The notes under the pieces: model-generated | What the model was told of the DNA's origin: nothing | Seen by the model: only the letters and a program-made list of their open reading frames with translations | Database searches by the model: none | Position numbers and translations under genes: made by a program | NCBI GenBank assembly: GCA_016618085.1 | Contig: JABLTG010000010.1 | Span: 62,001 to 126,000, forward strand | Source: Neovahlkampfia damariscottae | Taxonomy: Eukaryota; Heterolobosea; Selenaionea; Neovahlkampfiida; Neovahlkampfiidae | Length of the DNA stretch: 64,000 nt | Direction of reading: 5' to 3' | Part shown: piece by piece, positions 35,067 to 45,850 of the stretch | How positions within the stretch are numbered: position 1 is the stretch's first letter | Layout: each line of letters opens with the position of its first letter

Positions 35067-35130
35067 CTTCTAAATTTCTGTTGTCCAATCAACATCTTGG
35101 TTCTATTTATAGTTGAACGGGTAAATAAAA

Positions 35131-35152
35131 AACTCCGAGAAGTGCTAATTGG
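35131..35152 (+). promoter_or_regulatory. AACTCCGA...ATTGG module upstream of P450 copy 1
   Basis: AACTCCGAGAAG begins at 35131, and ATTGG lies at 35148-35152 on the same strand. The module is 65 bp before the P450 start codon, pointing away from the gene. The same 12 bases occur at 61701 before the dioxygenase gene. Confidence 0.5.
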
Positions 35153-35297
35153 ACTGTTATGTCATTAGAACTGCTTTTTTTGATGTTTTAGAAGCTTAGC
35201 TCTGTTTTTATTCGAGTCAAGGGAAAATAGTGGATAAAATTTTGATTGGTTGTTCCAAAAATTAATTTTTCTCACTTATTTCATTGCAATGAGAAAT

Positions 35298-36504
35298 TTA
35301 TTCTAATTTTTCTCTTTCCTTCAATTCCTTTTCACTTGCTAATTTCAACCCTTTCAAATATTCCATCAAAGTCACTCTTGATTTTTTGATAAAAGATGAA
35401 TGAGAAATGAATGGTAATTTTCTCAAAAATCTCCCACTCACATTTTGCAAATTTTCAGTGATCTCATATAAAAGAATGGATTTCTCATTTGTCTTTGCTT
35501 TTGGATCATTCCAATTTGGAAAATCTTCATTTGGGCTGATAATTCCAACTCGACACAATTCCAACAAACATGATCTAATAATTTCATATCTGGCTTCTTG
35601 TCTTGGATTTCCAATATATAATTTTAAATCTGCTCTATCAACGAATGCTAAATCAATAGCTTTTGTAATATTTGAAGTTGTTAAAATCAAAACATTTTTA
35701 TATTTCTTCAAAGAATCAATTTGAGTTAATAATGCATTGACAACTCGAATAGAATCAGATGGTTCAGATCCAGAGAGAGCTGATTTCCTTGCTGCTGATA
35801 ATGATTCAACTTCATCAATCAATACACAAACAAACATATTTTCATCTTCAACAAGTTCTTTAATTTTTCCAAATAATTTCATCACTAATTTACCAGATTC
35901 CGAGAACCATTTTGAAAATAATGAATGTGAATTTATTTCAACTAAAACACTATTTTGATACCTATGTGATAAACGAATTGACATTTTTTGAGCTAAGCCT
36001 TTGCAAAGAGATGTTTTTCCAGTTCCTGAATTTTAATCATTTCAAATTGATTACCTGGAGGTCCGTGTAATAAAATAACTCTATTCCAATTTATCAAAGA
36101 TGTATTTACTCCTTTGTCTGAAAATAACATCGCAGTAAAACTTGTTAAATTTTTAGACTTTCAAATTGAACATACCTATAATCAAGTAAATTTGTTTTTA
36201 CTCCTTCTTCAAAAATTAAACTATCCCATAACCCATGGAAGTCTGAATTTGGCAATATCCATTCTGAATAAGCTGGAAGGTTTTCTTCTTCTTCTGTAGC
36301 TTCTTCGCCTTCTCCTTCTTCGTTATATTGAAAAACATAAATTTCAAAAATGCATTGATTAAAGGTAACGATTCCATTCGTTTTTTTATTCTCATCTGAG
36401 ATGTGATTTAAATATTTTTTGAAGAATTTACCGATGTCCAGGTGAATGTAAGACAAGTTTTTTGATAAAAATACATCTGAACTGAAATCTACATTTTTAT
36501 CCAT
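35298..36504 (-). CDS. TRIP13: TRIP13/Pch2 AAA+ ATPase
   Basis: About 380 residues. The N-terminal adaptor-binding part includes [20 protein letters not shown] (family: LP...EGLWESLIYD). The AAA+ core has Walker A GPPGTGKTS across an intron near 36032-36058, [20 protein letters not shown], Walker [32 protein letters not shown] and the sensor [21 protein letters not shown]13 remodels HORMA proteins (MAD2, HORMADs), controlling the spindle checkpoint and meiotic recombination, and so hints at meiosis genes in this organism. The N-terminus is shorter than the human protein. The start at 36504 ([20 protein letters not shown]) is the first ATG. Confidence 0.92.
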
Positions 36505-36892
36505 AAAGTTGAGCTGTTTTTTAGTTGAAATTAAATTACTTTTGACGAAACTAAAAATTCGTTCACCAAGACTTCTATTTTTTTGTGGTCAATGGTACAA
36601 TTTGATTTTAAGCATGCCTCAACTATGAATTCTATTAATTATTTATCAAATACCGTGAACTAAAAATTTTTCTGAATTATCTTCCATCTTTCGTTCAAAA
36701 AAAGGCGAAAAAAATAAATGAAGGTTATTGGTTGATTTTCCATCACAAAAAGGCGCGGAAACTGTTGAATTTTTTGAAGATTCACCAATTATTGATGATC
36801 AAAGAATGATTGTTTGAATGTGATTTGATGAATATACAATACTTTTTTATTGATTGTTTTTGATGATAATCATTATTGTTAACAGAATTTGA
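36505..36892. other. Intergenic stretch without a supported gene
   Basis: 388 bp between the starts/ends of TRIP13 and the kelch gene. It contains ATTGGTTG near 36733 and ACCAATTATTG near 36775, but no reading frame I trust. One tiny spliced frame of about 20 codons can be drawn and is not convincing. Confidence 0.5.
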
Positions 36893-37849
36893 TCAATATT
36901 TGATATCCAAATCAACAAATGATCCATTTTTCAATGAATTGAAAAGAAAATCTTTTGTATAACTTGAAAAACTATCCTTTGTGACATCCAAACGTGACAT
37001 GTCATCATAAATCACCATTGATCCATTCCAACCAGCATAACTGTAAATATAAACATCTTGGTGGTATCTAACAATACAACTGGAGTGCATTTCAAGGTAT
37101 CTTGATGACCAATCACCTCCATCAAAATCATCTAATTTTTTTGATTCCAGATTGTAAACATAAATTTTTGAATCGTATTTAAAGCCTCCAATAAAATACA
37201 CCAAATTTCCAATCAAATTCATTGTATGATATCTCGTTGACAAAAATTCAGCCGAAAAAACTATTTTAATCAATGATTTTTTGTAATCCAAAAAATAAAA
37301 ATTTGGATCCATTCTTGAGATAAAATACAAATCATCATTGTTATTCCTAATAAAAATACCATTATCTCCAAACTGAAAGTTCTTTTTATCCAAAAGAAAT
37401 TCTTTTAATGTCCAATTCGAGTTTTTCAACTTTCCATCTTCATACATCAAAGGAAAAGAATAAAAATTTGCATTAATTCCACCACATACCAGTAATTCTT
37501 CGTTATAAATAATAGATGCGTGAAAATTCATTTGAAGGTTTGTTTCCATTTCCTGAATTATTTTCTCTTCACACAGAGAAAAGACATAAAGAGTTTTGCC
37601 ATTAAATATGATAACTTCATTTTTTTCTTCATGATAATTACATGAAAATCCAGTTACTTTTTGTAAAAATTCTAAAGAAATGGATTTTTCCCATGTTGAA
37701 GTTTTGACATCGAAAATTTGAATTGAGTCTTCTTCTGAGTCTTTGATATATCCTCCAAAAACATAAATTTTATTTTTTATCGGTAGAATTTTGTGACCAA
37801 ATCTACCTCGTGGTTTAGCGTGTGCACAGTTTGTTTGGAGTTTTTCCAT
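36893..37849 (-). CDS. Kelch-repeat beta-propeller protein
   Basis: Intronless, 318 residues. Kelch blades are visible: GRFGHKILPIKNKIYVFGGY, TSTWEKS, NFHASIIYNEELLVCGG, YHTMNLIGNLVYFIGGF and SKIYVYNLESKKLDD, each with the strand-Gly-Gly and later Tyr/Trp pattern. There is no BTB or F-box, so it is a bare propeller that probably binds a protein partner. The substrate or pathway is unknown. ATTGG lies about 18 bp upstream of the start. Confidence 0.8.
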   Translation of the reverse strand: MEKLQTNCAHAKPRGRFGHKILPIKNKIYVFGGYIKDSEEDSIQIFDVKTSTWEKSISLEFLQKVTGFSCNYHEEKNEVIIFNGKTLYVFSLCEEKIIQEMETNLQMNFHASIIYNEELLVCGGINANFYSFPLMYEDGKLKNSNWTLKEFLLDKKNFQFGDNGIFIRNNNDDLYFISRMDPNFYFLDYKKSLIKIVFSAEFLSTRYHTMNLIGNLVYFIGGFKYDSKIYVYNLESKKLDDFDGGDWSSRYLEMHSSCIVRYHQDVYIYSYAGWNGSMVIYDDMSRLDVTKDSFSSYTKDFLFNSLKNGSFVDLDIKY

Positions 37850-38120
37850 GAAGTTGAAAGTTGTGATTGGTCAAAAATAGTATTGAAAACAGATCGACGA
37901 GATGGTACATGCTGATAAAGTTGTTCTGATCAGAGATAAATAGCCCGAATTAGGCTATTCAATATCCATATTTAGTGATTTCAGTACATTCTTATTGGTT
38001 AAAGAAAAACTCACACTGTTGAACTGTAGAAGAAAAAATGTCATAGGCCGACTTGTAATGATCTTGATCTTGATCTCCTATAAATAGAAAAGATATTATT
38101 GAACAAAATTTACCAGAAAC

Positions 38121-38705
38121 ATGAAACTTCTATTTTTGTTTGCTTTTTGCTTTGCTTTGTACTCTTCAATTGACACTGTTGATAAATGTCCGGATATTGA
38201 AACAGTTGATTTAGATTTACAAAAGTTCTCCGGTAACTGGTACGAAGTTGGTATTTCTCCTTTTGCTAAATATGTCTTCCAACCTGGTTGCCATTGTGTT
38301 GCTTCAAAATATTCAAAAACAAATGAACCAAATCTTCTTGATACAGTTAGTAGATGTAACCTCATGAAAAAAGATGGAGTCGTTATGAAATTACCTGGAA
38401 CGTTACTTCAACCATTTCAAAAAAATCGAGGAAAACTACTTACAAGTTTCTTTCCTGGAGTCTATTTTCCTTATTGGGTTTTGGATACAGATTATGAAAG
38501 TTATGCTGTTGTTTGGTCCTGTTTTCAATTAGGAATGTCAAGCAAAAGAAATGTTTGGATCATTTCAAGAACACCAACAATTGATAAAACTGCTTACGAT
38601 AAAATCATCAAAAAGATTAAAGAAAAAACAGGTAAAGCTGGATTTGATGTTGCAACTTTAATTAAACAAGACAATGAAGGTTGTAAATTTGATGATAATA
38701 ATTGA
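38121..38705 (+). CDS. Secreted lipocalin (ApoD/Blc-like)
   Basis: Intronless, 194 residues. The signal peptide is MKLLFLFAFCFALYSSIDTV. The lipocalin signature FSGNWYEVGISPFAKY (G-x-W) is near residue 38, and TDYESYAVVWSC (T-D-Y conserved strand F-G) is near residue 135. Cysteines at CPDIETVDL, CHC and SRC may form disulfides. The fold is an eight-strand barrel that carries lipids or other small hydrophobic molecules outside the cell or in the secretory lumen. It resembles ApoD and bacterial Blc. The ligand is unknown. Confidence 0.9.
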   Translation: MKLLFLFAFCFALYSSIDTVDKCPDIETVDLDLQKFSGNWYEVGISPFAKYVFQPGCHCVASKYSKTNEPNLLDTVSRCNLMKKDGVVMKLPGTLLQPFQKNRGKLLTSFFPGVYFPYWVLDTDYESYAVVWSCFQLGMSSKRNVWIISRTPTIDKTAYDKIIKKIKEKTGKAGFDVATLIKQDNEGCKFDDNN

Positions 38706-38782
38706 TAAATTGTTTTCTTTCTGATTCATTAATTTTAGTTGTTAAATTCGTGCAATATCAACTGTTTTCTTTGAGTGTTTAA

Positions 38783-39601
38783 ATGGATGGGAAAGAAAAA
38801 ACTCCACCAATTAAATTAATGGAATCAAGAAACGACATTCGCACTGTTGTTGTGTATTGCTCAGCTTCAGAAAAAGTTGATAAGAAATATTTTGACGCAG
38901 CAGTTACTTTAGGAGAGGTTTTATCAAAAGGTGTGTTCAAATAATTCTTTTAATTTTTTTAGCAAAAATAAATGTTGTTTATGGAGGTGGACAATTAGGT
39001 TTAATGGGAAGAATGGCAAAAGCAGCACATGAAGGTGGATCGGAAGTTACTGCTATTATTCCACCAATTTTTAATACAGATTCTGTTCACGTAGGAAATA
39101 TATAAAAAACAATAACTTTTTTTTCAGGTTACAAAGTGAGAAAAAAAATTAATTCTGAACGACTAAAAGAGAAGTAGTTGTGAATAGTATGCATGAAAGA
39201 AAAAAAATGATGGCTGATTTGAGTAAATAAAACAAAAAGAAAATAACTCCAAACTAGGTGACGGAATTGTAGCTTTACCAGGTGGTAAGAATAAATATAC
39301 TCATGAAACTTCAGGTATTGGTACTCTTGAAGAAGTCTTGGAGGCAATGACTTGGAGAAAATTGAATTTAAATTTACATAATAATGGAAAACAAAAACCT
39401 ATTGTTTTGATCAATATTGACGGATTTTATGATCCATTAATTGAAATGCTTGATAAATTAAACAAATTATATTTCTTAGAAGGAAAACAATATGTTGTTG
39501 TTGAAGATCCAAAAGAAATTGTGAAAGCTTTATATGATCATTATGATTTAGAATTAACAGACAATGAAAAGGAATGGAAAGATGCAGTTTTGAAAAAATA
39601 A
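38783..39601 (+). CDS. LOG-family protein (nucleoside-monophosphate phosphoribohydrolase-like)
   Basis: Five or more exons. The Rossmann core has VVVYCSASEKVDKKYFDAAV, VVYGGGQLGLMGRMAKAAHE, IIPPIFNTDSV, SMHERKKMMADLSDGIVALP and PGGIGTLEEVLEAMTW, the P-G-G-x-G-T-x-x-E motif. LOG enzymes release cytokinin bases from their ribotides; related PpnN-type proteins cleave AMP/GMP. Outside plants the role is often uncertain, so an activity on purine nucleotides is inferred. An 8-nt exon (39128-39135) is needed to keep the frame between TDSVH and EVVVNSMHERK. Confidence 0.87.
39128..39135 (+). other. Predicted 8-nt exon in the LOG gene
   Basis: GTTACAAA lies between a 37-nt intron (39091-39127, GTAGG...TTTCAG) and a 34-nt intron (39136-39169, GTGAG...AAAAG). 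Including it gives DSVHVTKEVVVNSMHERK, which matches the family alignment in length and sequence. Confidence 0.65.
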
Positions 39602-39637
39602 AATATTTGTTCAATAATTTTTTTGTGAAAGGAAAAT

Positions 39638-40645
39638 ATGAAGATTCAAAATGAGGTTGAAAAAATTGTCCAATCAATGCATTCTCAAGTTCATTGCAGT
39701 GGTGAAGCAGTAATACTGAAAAAAAATTCCAAAATTGAACTTTTTTGTTTGGAATTTTTAAACATAAAAAAGGAACTAACAACAAAAAGGAACTTCAAAT
39801 TTGATTCTTGTTGTACGACGTGTTTTTCAAAACAGAAAGAAAAATTTTACTTGTTTGACCCACTTTCCGGTGCTGAATTTTGTTTCATGGATACAAAGAA
39901 TATAAATATATTAAAAAAACTCAAATTCGAAGAATCTTCAAAAGTTATGTCAATGATTGAGCATCAAAACGGAAAATTATTTTTTTCAACAAAGGAAAAA
40001 GAAGATGAATCGATTGATATATGGGTAATTGATGAAAATTTTGAAAAATATAACAAGTTTATTTATATAAATGACGTTATTGATTCGGAAAAAGAAATTA
40101 CAATTGATGAATTTTTGATATCGGAAAACTATATTATTTTTATTGAAAATTTGTCAAATTTGGAAACAAAATTGCATTTAGTAGATATAAACACAAAAAA
40201 ATATTTAAAAAATATCAAAATTTTAACAGAAAAATTGATAACCACCGAGAATTTGCATTTAACACCAGACGAGAAATATTTATTAACAAATTGTGGAAAT
40301 GAATTTTCAAAATTAATTGACATAAATGAAGAAAATATTTCAGATATTATATCAACAGAAGATGAAAAAATACTATTTTCAAACATTTCCAATTGTTATT
40401 TTGCTCATGAAACATTTAAAGATGATTTTTACTACATCAAAATTTTTAGTTTAAAAACACAGAAATTATCAAAATTATTAAAATTTAATGAATTTTGTGA
40501 GTTTCATTTTCTTGAAAATAAAAAGTTAATGTGCATTTTCGAAGATGGAAAAGAAAAGGTTATCGATTTGGCACCAAAATTGATTCTTGATTTTTTGATG
40601 AACAGAAATTATTCTTGTGATGTCAGATTTAGTTATGATAAATAA
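39638..40645 (+). CDS. Propeller-like protein of unknown function
   Basis: Intronless, 335 residues, unrecognised. Repeating beta strands (KFYLFDPLSGAEFCFMDTKN, SIDIWVIDENFEKYNKFIYI, TKLHLVDINTKKYLKN, YYIKIFSLKTQKLSKLLKF) suggest a WD40-like propeller. The end, LDFLMNRNYSCDVRF, resembles the first strand of a BTB domain (S-D-V-x-F) but stops there. It could be the WD40 half of a protein like the WD40-BTB gene at the right edge, now shortened. CCAATCAATG occurs at 39670, so the in-frame ATG at 39677 may be the real start. Confidence 0.55.
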   Translation: MKIQNEVEKIVQSMHSQVHCSGEAVILKKNSKIELFCLEFLNIKKELTTKRNFKFDSCCTTCFSKQKEKFYLFDPLSGAEFCFMDTKNINILKKLKFEESSKVMSMIEHQNGKLFFSTKEKEDESIDIWVIDENFEKYNKFIYINDVIDSEKEITIDEFLISENYIIFIENLSNLETKLHLVDINTKKYLKNIKILTEKLITTENLHLTPDEKYLLTNCGNEFSKLIDINEENISDIISTEDEKILFSNISNCYFAHETFKDDFYYIKIFSLKTQKLSKLLKFNEFCEFHFLENKKLMCIFEDGKEKVIDLAPKLILDFLMNRNYSCDVRFSYDK

Positions 40646-40715
40646 CAATTTATTAATAAAGAAACTTTTCTGTTGATAAAAATTAACCAATTATTTTTCA
40701 TCAAACCCTAAGCAG

Positions 40716-42778
40716 ATGAATCAAGCTCCAAGAAGTAACTATCTCCGATTAAAAGAGCCATCATATTGTTTATCAGTTGATTCACAACAAAAAAAATTTG
40801 TAGTTACAACGTAATTCAACAAATTCAATTTAAATAAAAAAAAAGAGAAAATTTCCTTAAAATATACACCATGGAAAATTGGACTCATTGTACATCATTG
40901 AAACAAGAAAATACAAAAAATATAGTCGCCAAATGGTCACCTCACAATTTCAATAAAAATCACATTTTGTCCTCACAAGATAAATCAACCAATTTATGGA
41001 ATGTTCAACGTGAAGAGATTGAATCAACTTTTGAAGTAAAAATAAAAAAATGATAAAACTGATTAAAAGGGTCATAATCTTGAAATTAAAGACCTTAGTT
41101 GGAATCCATGTAATTTTAATGTCTTTGCGTCTGCTGGTGAAGATTATTTGATTAATATTTGGGATTTGAGACAAGAAAATCCAGGTAACTCATTAAATTC
41201 AGATGTATTTATTGATATTTTTTAGTGAAGTTTTCAATTGATACATTTTCTTATTTTTTATTAGATTATTTCCAGGTGGAAAAAGTTTCAAATGGAATCC
41301 TCTTGAAACTGTTTATTTTGCTAGTTCAACAGATGAAAATTTATTCATTTTTGATTTAAGAAAAGATGATTATATCTATTTATCACCACATGAAATCAAA
41401 AATTATGATTGGAATCCACAAATCAATTCAGAATTGGCTATTCTGTCTTTTGAAAATAAAATTGAAATTTTTGATTTTGATCAAACGAACAAAATTAAAA
41501 ATTCAATTCAACTTGAAAAGAATCATAATTTATTAAAGTATACACTCAATGGTGACTCTATTTTATTATCAAAAACGGAGATTGATGTCTTAGATTCATC
41601 CAATTTGAATCTTCTTCATTCATTCACCAATGAGGTTCAAGAATATGAAACTGTTATCAGTGATATCATATATTTGGAGTTTGTCAACAAAAATCAACTT
41701 TTGTCAATCACTAAAGATGGTGTTATCAATTCTTATACATTACAAATTCAAAATCAATATGACGATGAAGATGAAGATGATGAAGATGAAATTGTTCAAG
41801 AATTTACAACCCTTAAATCCGAAAAGGGATTTAATGTGATATTGGAGCCAAAAGATGATATCGTACCTGTTCCTCCGACTTCTGGGGGTATTATTGGTTT
41901 CAACGGTCAATTGATTTATTTTTCATCTTTTGGAGCGAAGAATATTTATGAAAATAACACACCAAGACTCTATAAAGAGTTACTTGAGGCATTGGCATCT
42001 TCAAGTCCTGCTATTGAAATTGAAGATTTTGAGTATTTTTCAAATTTTTTCTTAGGTGAACCGGAAATCGAAGAGGTGCATTTTTAGTTTATTATTGACA
42101 TTTTCCGGTAGAAAATAGATGATATTAGCTTTATTGAAACTAATCAAATCCAAACAAATTCCGTCATTTTCTCCTATGATATTAAGAAATTGTATGCCTG
42201 TTCACGTGAGATTGCAAAGAAATTAGCTCTAAATCCAAAAGAAAATATAACATTATATCAATCAGAGGGATATTTTAAATCATCTGAAAAATGGAAAATC
42301 ATTGATATCTTATTGAAAACTCCAAAAGAATCTTGGGAAAAAAATCCCTTTTTTTCAGATACTCTCACAAGCATGTAAAACAAGTTTTCATATCTAAAAA
42401 CGTTATAGTATCAATCACTCCATAAAAAAAAGAGATATTCAGACCCTTGCAGTGATCTCTTGTCTGTTCATTAATTTAGAAGAAAAGAGAAATGAACAAT
42501 TCAAAAAGTTCAGAAAGTCTTATTGTGATCTTTTAGATCGTTGGTCTTTGATTGAGAAAAAGAATGAAATCTTGAAGTTCTCATCCCCGGATAAAAAACA
42601 AGAAATGGATTTATGTCTCAATGTGCAAAAATGTTCAATTTGTAGATTATTGGTCCGAGGTTTATCCATTCAATGTTTCATTTGTGGTCATGGAGGCCAT
42701 ATAAATCATTTGCAACATTGGTTCAAAAAAAATCAACAATGTGCAAGTGGATGTGGTTGCATTTGTATTTTTGAATAA
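40716..42778 (+). CDS. WDR59: WDR59-like GATOR2/SEA complex subunit
   Basis: About 600 residues in six or more exons, against 974 in human. An N-terminal WD40 propeller includes LSSQDKSTNLWNV, LSWNPCNFNVFASAGEDYLI and FKWNPLETVYFASSTDENLF. The middle has VPPTSGGIIGFNGQLIYFSS, close to the WDR59 conserved segment. The C-terminal RING-like zinc finger CSICRLLVRGLSIQCFICGH, then GGHINHLQHWF and CASGCGC, is diagnostic. GATOR2 activates TORC1 at lysosomes by opposing GATOR1. The shortened middle region and some exon joins near 41187-41280 are uncertain. CCAAT lies 27 bp upstream. Confidence 0.82.
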
Positions 42779-43723
42779 TCAAATAAAATGATTCACATTT
42801 TCTAAATTTCTTCTTCAGATTCTTCCATTTTTTTTGTACCAAAAATGATGTCACGCACTGAATATTGCACAAAATGTTTAAATTTGTTTATTGAAATGCT
42901 TTTTCATCTTCTGAGATGGTTGAAATATAAAACATCTTCTGATTTTGTCAATCGAATATCATCGATTTTCGCTTCTGTGGATCCTCTTCTGATTTTGACT
43001 TCAATGATATCTTATTTCTTTGAAGCTTCCTTTAATAAGGTGTCGTAATCACTTGATGGTTGTTTTATAATGAAAGGAAAGCAAAAAAGATATCTTGAAT
43101 CACAAGAAGAAAAAAGAAAAAATTATATTTTGAAGAGGAGATATTGAACTTGAAAGATGAAATTATTTCATAAAAAGAAGAATTAAAAGTAGAAAGAAAA
43201 TTAAAAGAAGAATAAGTTTAAAACCACATCATGACTTAGAACAAACAAAAGCAACTATTATTTCTGTTAGCGTTGACAGTAATTCATTATTATGTTTTCA
43301 TAATCTCTCACTAACCTCAAAAGAAAAAGATCCACAAATTACAGATGAAACAATAGGTGTGGAAACAAGATCTGGAGACACAATTACTGGTAACTTTACA
43401 AAGTTACGCCATTCCGTAATTAAAAAAAAAGATACAAACAAATTAAAAGAAAAAGGACTTAGAATGACCATAGAAGTTTCAAAAGCATCAAGTATATCAC
43501 GTAATAACACTGAAAATAATTAATTTTATTTTTTATATCAATTGAAGGATTTTTTATCCGACCAAATAAATTTGAAGAAAATAAGTCAAAAATAGACGCA
43601 AAACAAACAAGATTTTTGACCAATCAAAAATGTTCCACCTTTTTTCTTGCGAAGGTGTGGTCACACTTTCCGGTGATTAATTTTATATTTTAACAACAAA
43701 CAGTGCAAAAAATCCACGAGTAC
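42779..43723. pseudogene. Region with degenerate coding remnants on both strands
   Basis: 945 bp without an intact gene. On the minus strand, 42800-43060 gives IIKQPSSDYDTLLKEASKK, a stop, then DIIEVKIRRGSTEAKIDDIR, a second stop and, in another frame, HFVQYSVRDIIFGTKKMEES. On the plus strand, 43069-43530 gives MKGKQKRYLESQEEKRKNYI, stops within a coiled-coil-like stretch, then an open 100-codon run (VSVDSNSLLCFHNLSLTSKE) ending at about 43521. Splicing does not mend either in a way I can support. These may be decayed host genes or genes with unusual introns. CCAAT occurs near 43618. Confidence 0.35.
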
Positions 43724-45072
43724 ATGAATTTTGACTTGTTATTTCAACACATTGCTGAGCAAAAAGTTTATGCTGATAAGAGTAAAAAAGAAAATGTTTT
43801 CAACTGTCTAAAGATGATTTTTCAAAATTAGAACGTGTTATAACGTTGGAATCAGAAATTCACAAAATTCAAGAAAAAGTGAATGTTCTTGAATTTCAGA
43901 AAGTTTTTGGTGAATCAAGTACAACAGCAAAAACTCTGTTTTTTGATGCGTTGAAAGGACATTCTTTTTATGAAGAATTATCCATTATTGGATTAAATGG
44001 TAATTGTTTTGTAAAATAAAACTATTATTCAGTTCTTCCTATGACAGTTTTTCTTTCAAATAAGAACTTGAAAACTTTATCATTGACAGGAAGATTTAAT
44101 TCGGATTTTTGGACAGAATTAATGAAATTATCAAAGAAAAAGAGTCTATTGATTTTGAAAATTGATATTATCAATAATCAATTGAACGAATTAATGGATT
44201 TCATTGGATCATGTGATTCTGTGAAAGAAATACAAATCGCAAATTTTGAATTAAATTTGAAACTGTCAAAATTTGAGAAAATATCTATTTCTGATTATCT
44301 TTTTAATGATGGCGAGTTTGCAAAGTTCATGAATGATTCATTGACAACAGAAACAAAGGTGTTGAATTTAGAGTCTTGTCACCTCAGAGACATCGAGTTT
44401 GATGGGATTATTTCTAAATTACTGCTAACTTCAAACCAAATTGAAGAAATACAGCTTCCTTGGAGTTGTGAGACCAACACCTATAAAGAAATTTCAGAAG
44501 CATTGAAAATCAACACATCATTGAAGAAACTTGCTTTAGATTTTTCAACATGTGAAGATGATCAAGTTCTAAAAGAATTTTTGAATTCGATAAAACATCA
44601 TGAATCATTGGAAACCCTCTCATTGTTCTCTTCAACAATCAATTTTGATTTGTTAACTGATTTCTTGAGTGGTGAATTAACAAAATTGAAATCAATTGAA
44701 TTTGGTGGAAATTCAGAATCATTCAAAACTATATTTAGAAATGAATCATTTAAAAAGTGGAATATTCAAAACATCAAAATGTATATGTTATTTTCAGCAG
44801 AGGACTTCAAATTGTGTCTAAAGCGATTATCCCCAAATATTACGATAATAGAAAACTATCTACCAGAGTTTGAAATCAAGGAATTTATGGAAATCATTGA
44901 AGGAAACTATTCAATTACAAAATTTCGATGCCATAAAAAAAAAATGTCAACAAGAGAAAAAGAAAAACTGAATTTTATTCTCTCAAGAAACCAGCTTCAA
45001 CAAGATTTGAAAAACCATTTTCCAAAGAGAAACAATGTTCAATTTTTTGACCTGAAGTTCAAACATCAATGA
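43724..45072 (+). CDS. Leucine-rich repeat (RNI-like) protein
   Basis: The start ATG 43724 opens MNFDLLFQHIAEQKVYADKN. Two introns (about 43780-43811 and 44000-44033) precede a long exon. LRRs of RNI type recur: LSNKNLKTLSLTGRFN, TKVLNLESCHLRDIEFDGII, SLKKLALDFSTCEDDQVLKE, SLETLSLFSSTINFDLLTDF and KLKSIEFGG. An N-terminal helix (ERVITLESEIHKIQEKVNVL) is coiled-coil-like. There is no F-box or kinase domain. It likely acts as a protein-binding scaffold; the partner is unknown. Confidence 0.75.
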
Positions 45073-45103
45073 ATGAATATTTTTATTTTTTTGTGAGTTT
45101 AAT

Positions 45104-45703
45104 CTACATAATTGAGCATATCTTTTTCTTTTTCGGTTTCTTTTTCAGTTCTTCTTTTTTTTGAAATTCAAAATCTTCAAATGATTCACCTTCCGATTGA
45201 TTTAAAAGTCTGACTGTTGACAAAAAAACTTCATCAACATTAATTCTCTCTTTTGCTGAAGATTCAAAAAATTGACATGTTCCAAATGATTTAGTTAGTG
45301 AATTTCCTTCTTCTACTGATACACTCCTTTCTTCAACTAAGTCACATTTTGAAGCGACAAGTACAACAGGAACATCATCCACATCTAAAGACCTCAAGAG
45401 TTGTGCATGAATCTCTTGAACTTCTTGAAAACTTGAAGGATCAGTTGTACTATAAACTAATATGAAAGCATCTCCAGTTCTCATATATGAGTCTCTCATG
45501 GCAGAATATTCTTCTTGACCAGCAGTATCCAGTATATCTAGAGTATAAATTTTTCCATCAACTTCAACTTGTTTTCTGTATGAATCTTCAATTGTTGGAT
45601 CATATCTTTCTTGAAAACTTTTTGTTATGAATTGTAAAGTCAGTGCACTTTTTCCAACACCACCACCTCCTAATACAACAACTTTGTATTTATCTGTGGA
45701 CAT
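45104..45703 (-). CDS. Ras-family small GTPase with CAAX box
   Basis: Intronless, 199 residues. G1 GGGGVGKSALT, switch I YDPTIEDSYRK, G3 LDILDTAGQEEYSAM and G5 ESSAKE are typical of Ras/Rap. The C-terminus is a polybasic stretch ending in CSIM, a CAAX box for prenylation, so the protein is membrane-bound. G4 reads VASKCDL: the usual Asn of N-K-x-D, which contacts the guanine base, is Ser. That may weaken nucleotide binding and speed exchange, or shift specificity. It signals growth, motility or adhesion by family. CCAATC lies about 85 bp upstream. Confidence 0.95.
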   Translation of the reverse strand: MSTDKYKVVVLGGGGVGKSALTLQFITKSFQERYDPTIEDSYRKQVEVDGKIYTLDILDTAGQEEYSAMRDSYMRTGDAFILVYSTTDPSSFQEVQEIHAQLLRSLDVDDVPVVLVASKCDLVEERSVSVEEGNSLTKSFGTCQFFESSAKERINVDEVFLSTVRLLNQSEGESFEDFEFQKKEELKKKPKKKKICSIM

Positions 45704-45850
45704 TTTATTTTTATTTCTAAATTTAACATTGTAGTTTTCAATTTATAGTCTCCAACGAACATCGAACAAGAACTCTATTTTTGGTCTGTCCAATCAAAAA
45801 CAATCAACAATAAAATGAAAATAAAATAATTTTTTCCAAAAAAATTCAAT

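Noticed and set aside
38096-38365. Minus-strand frame over the lipocalin start
   Set aside because: It is antisense to a signal peptide and G-x-W motif that are clearly coding on the plus strand.
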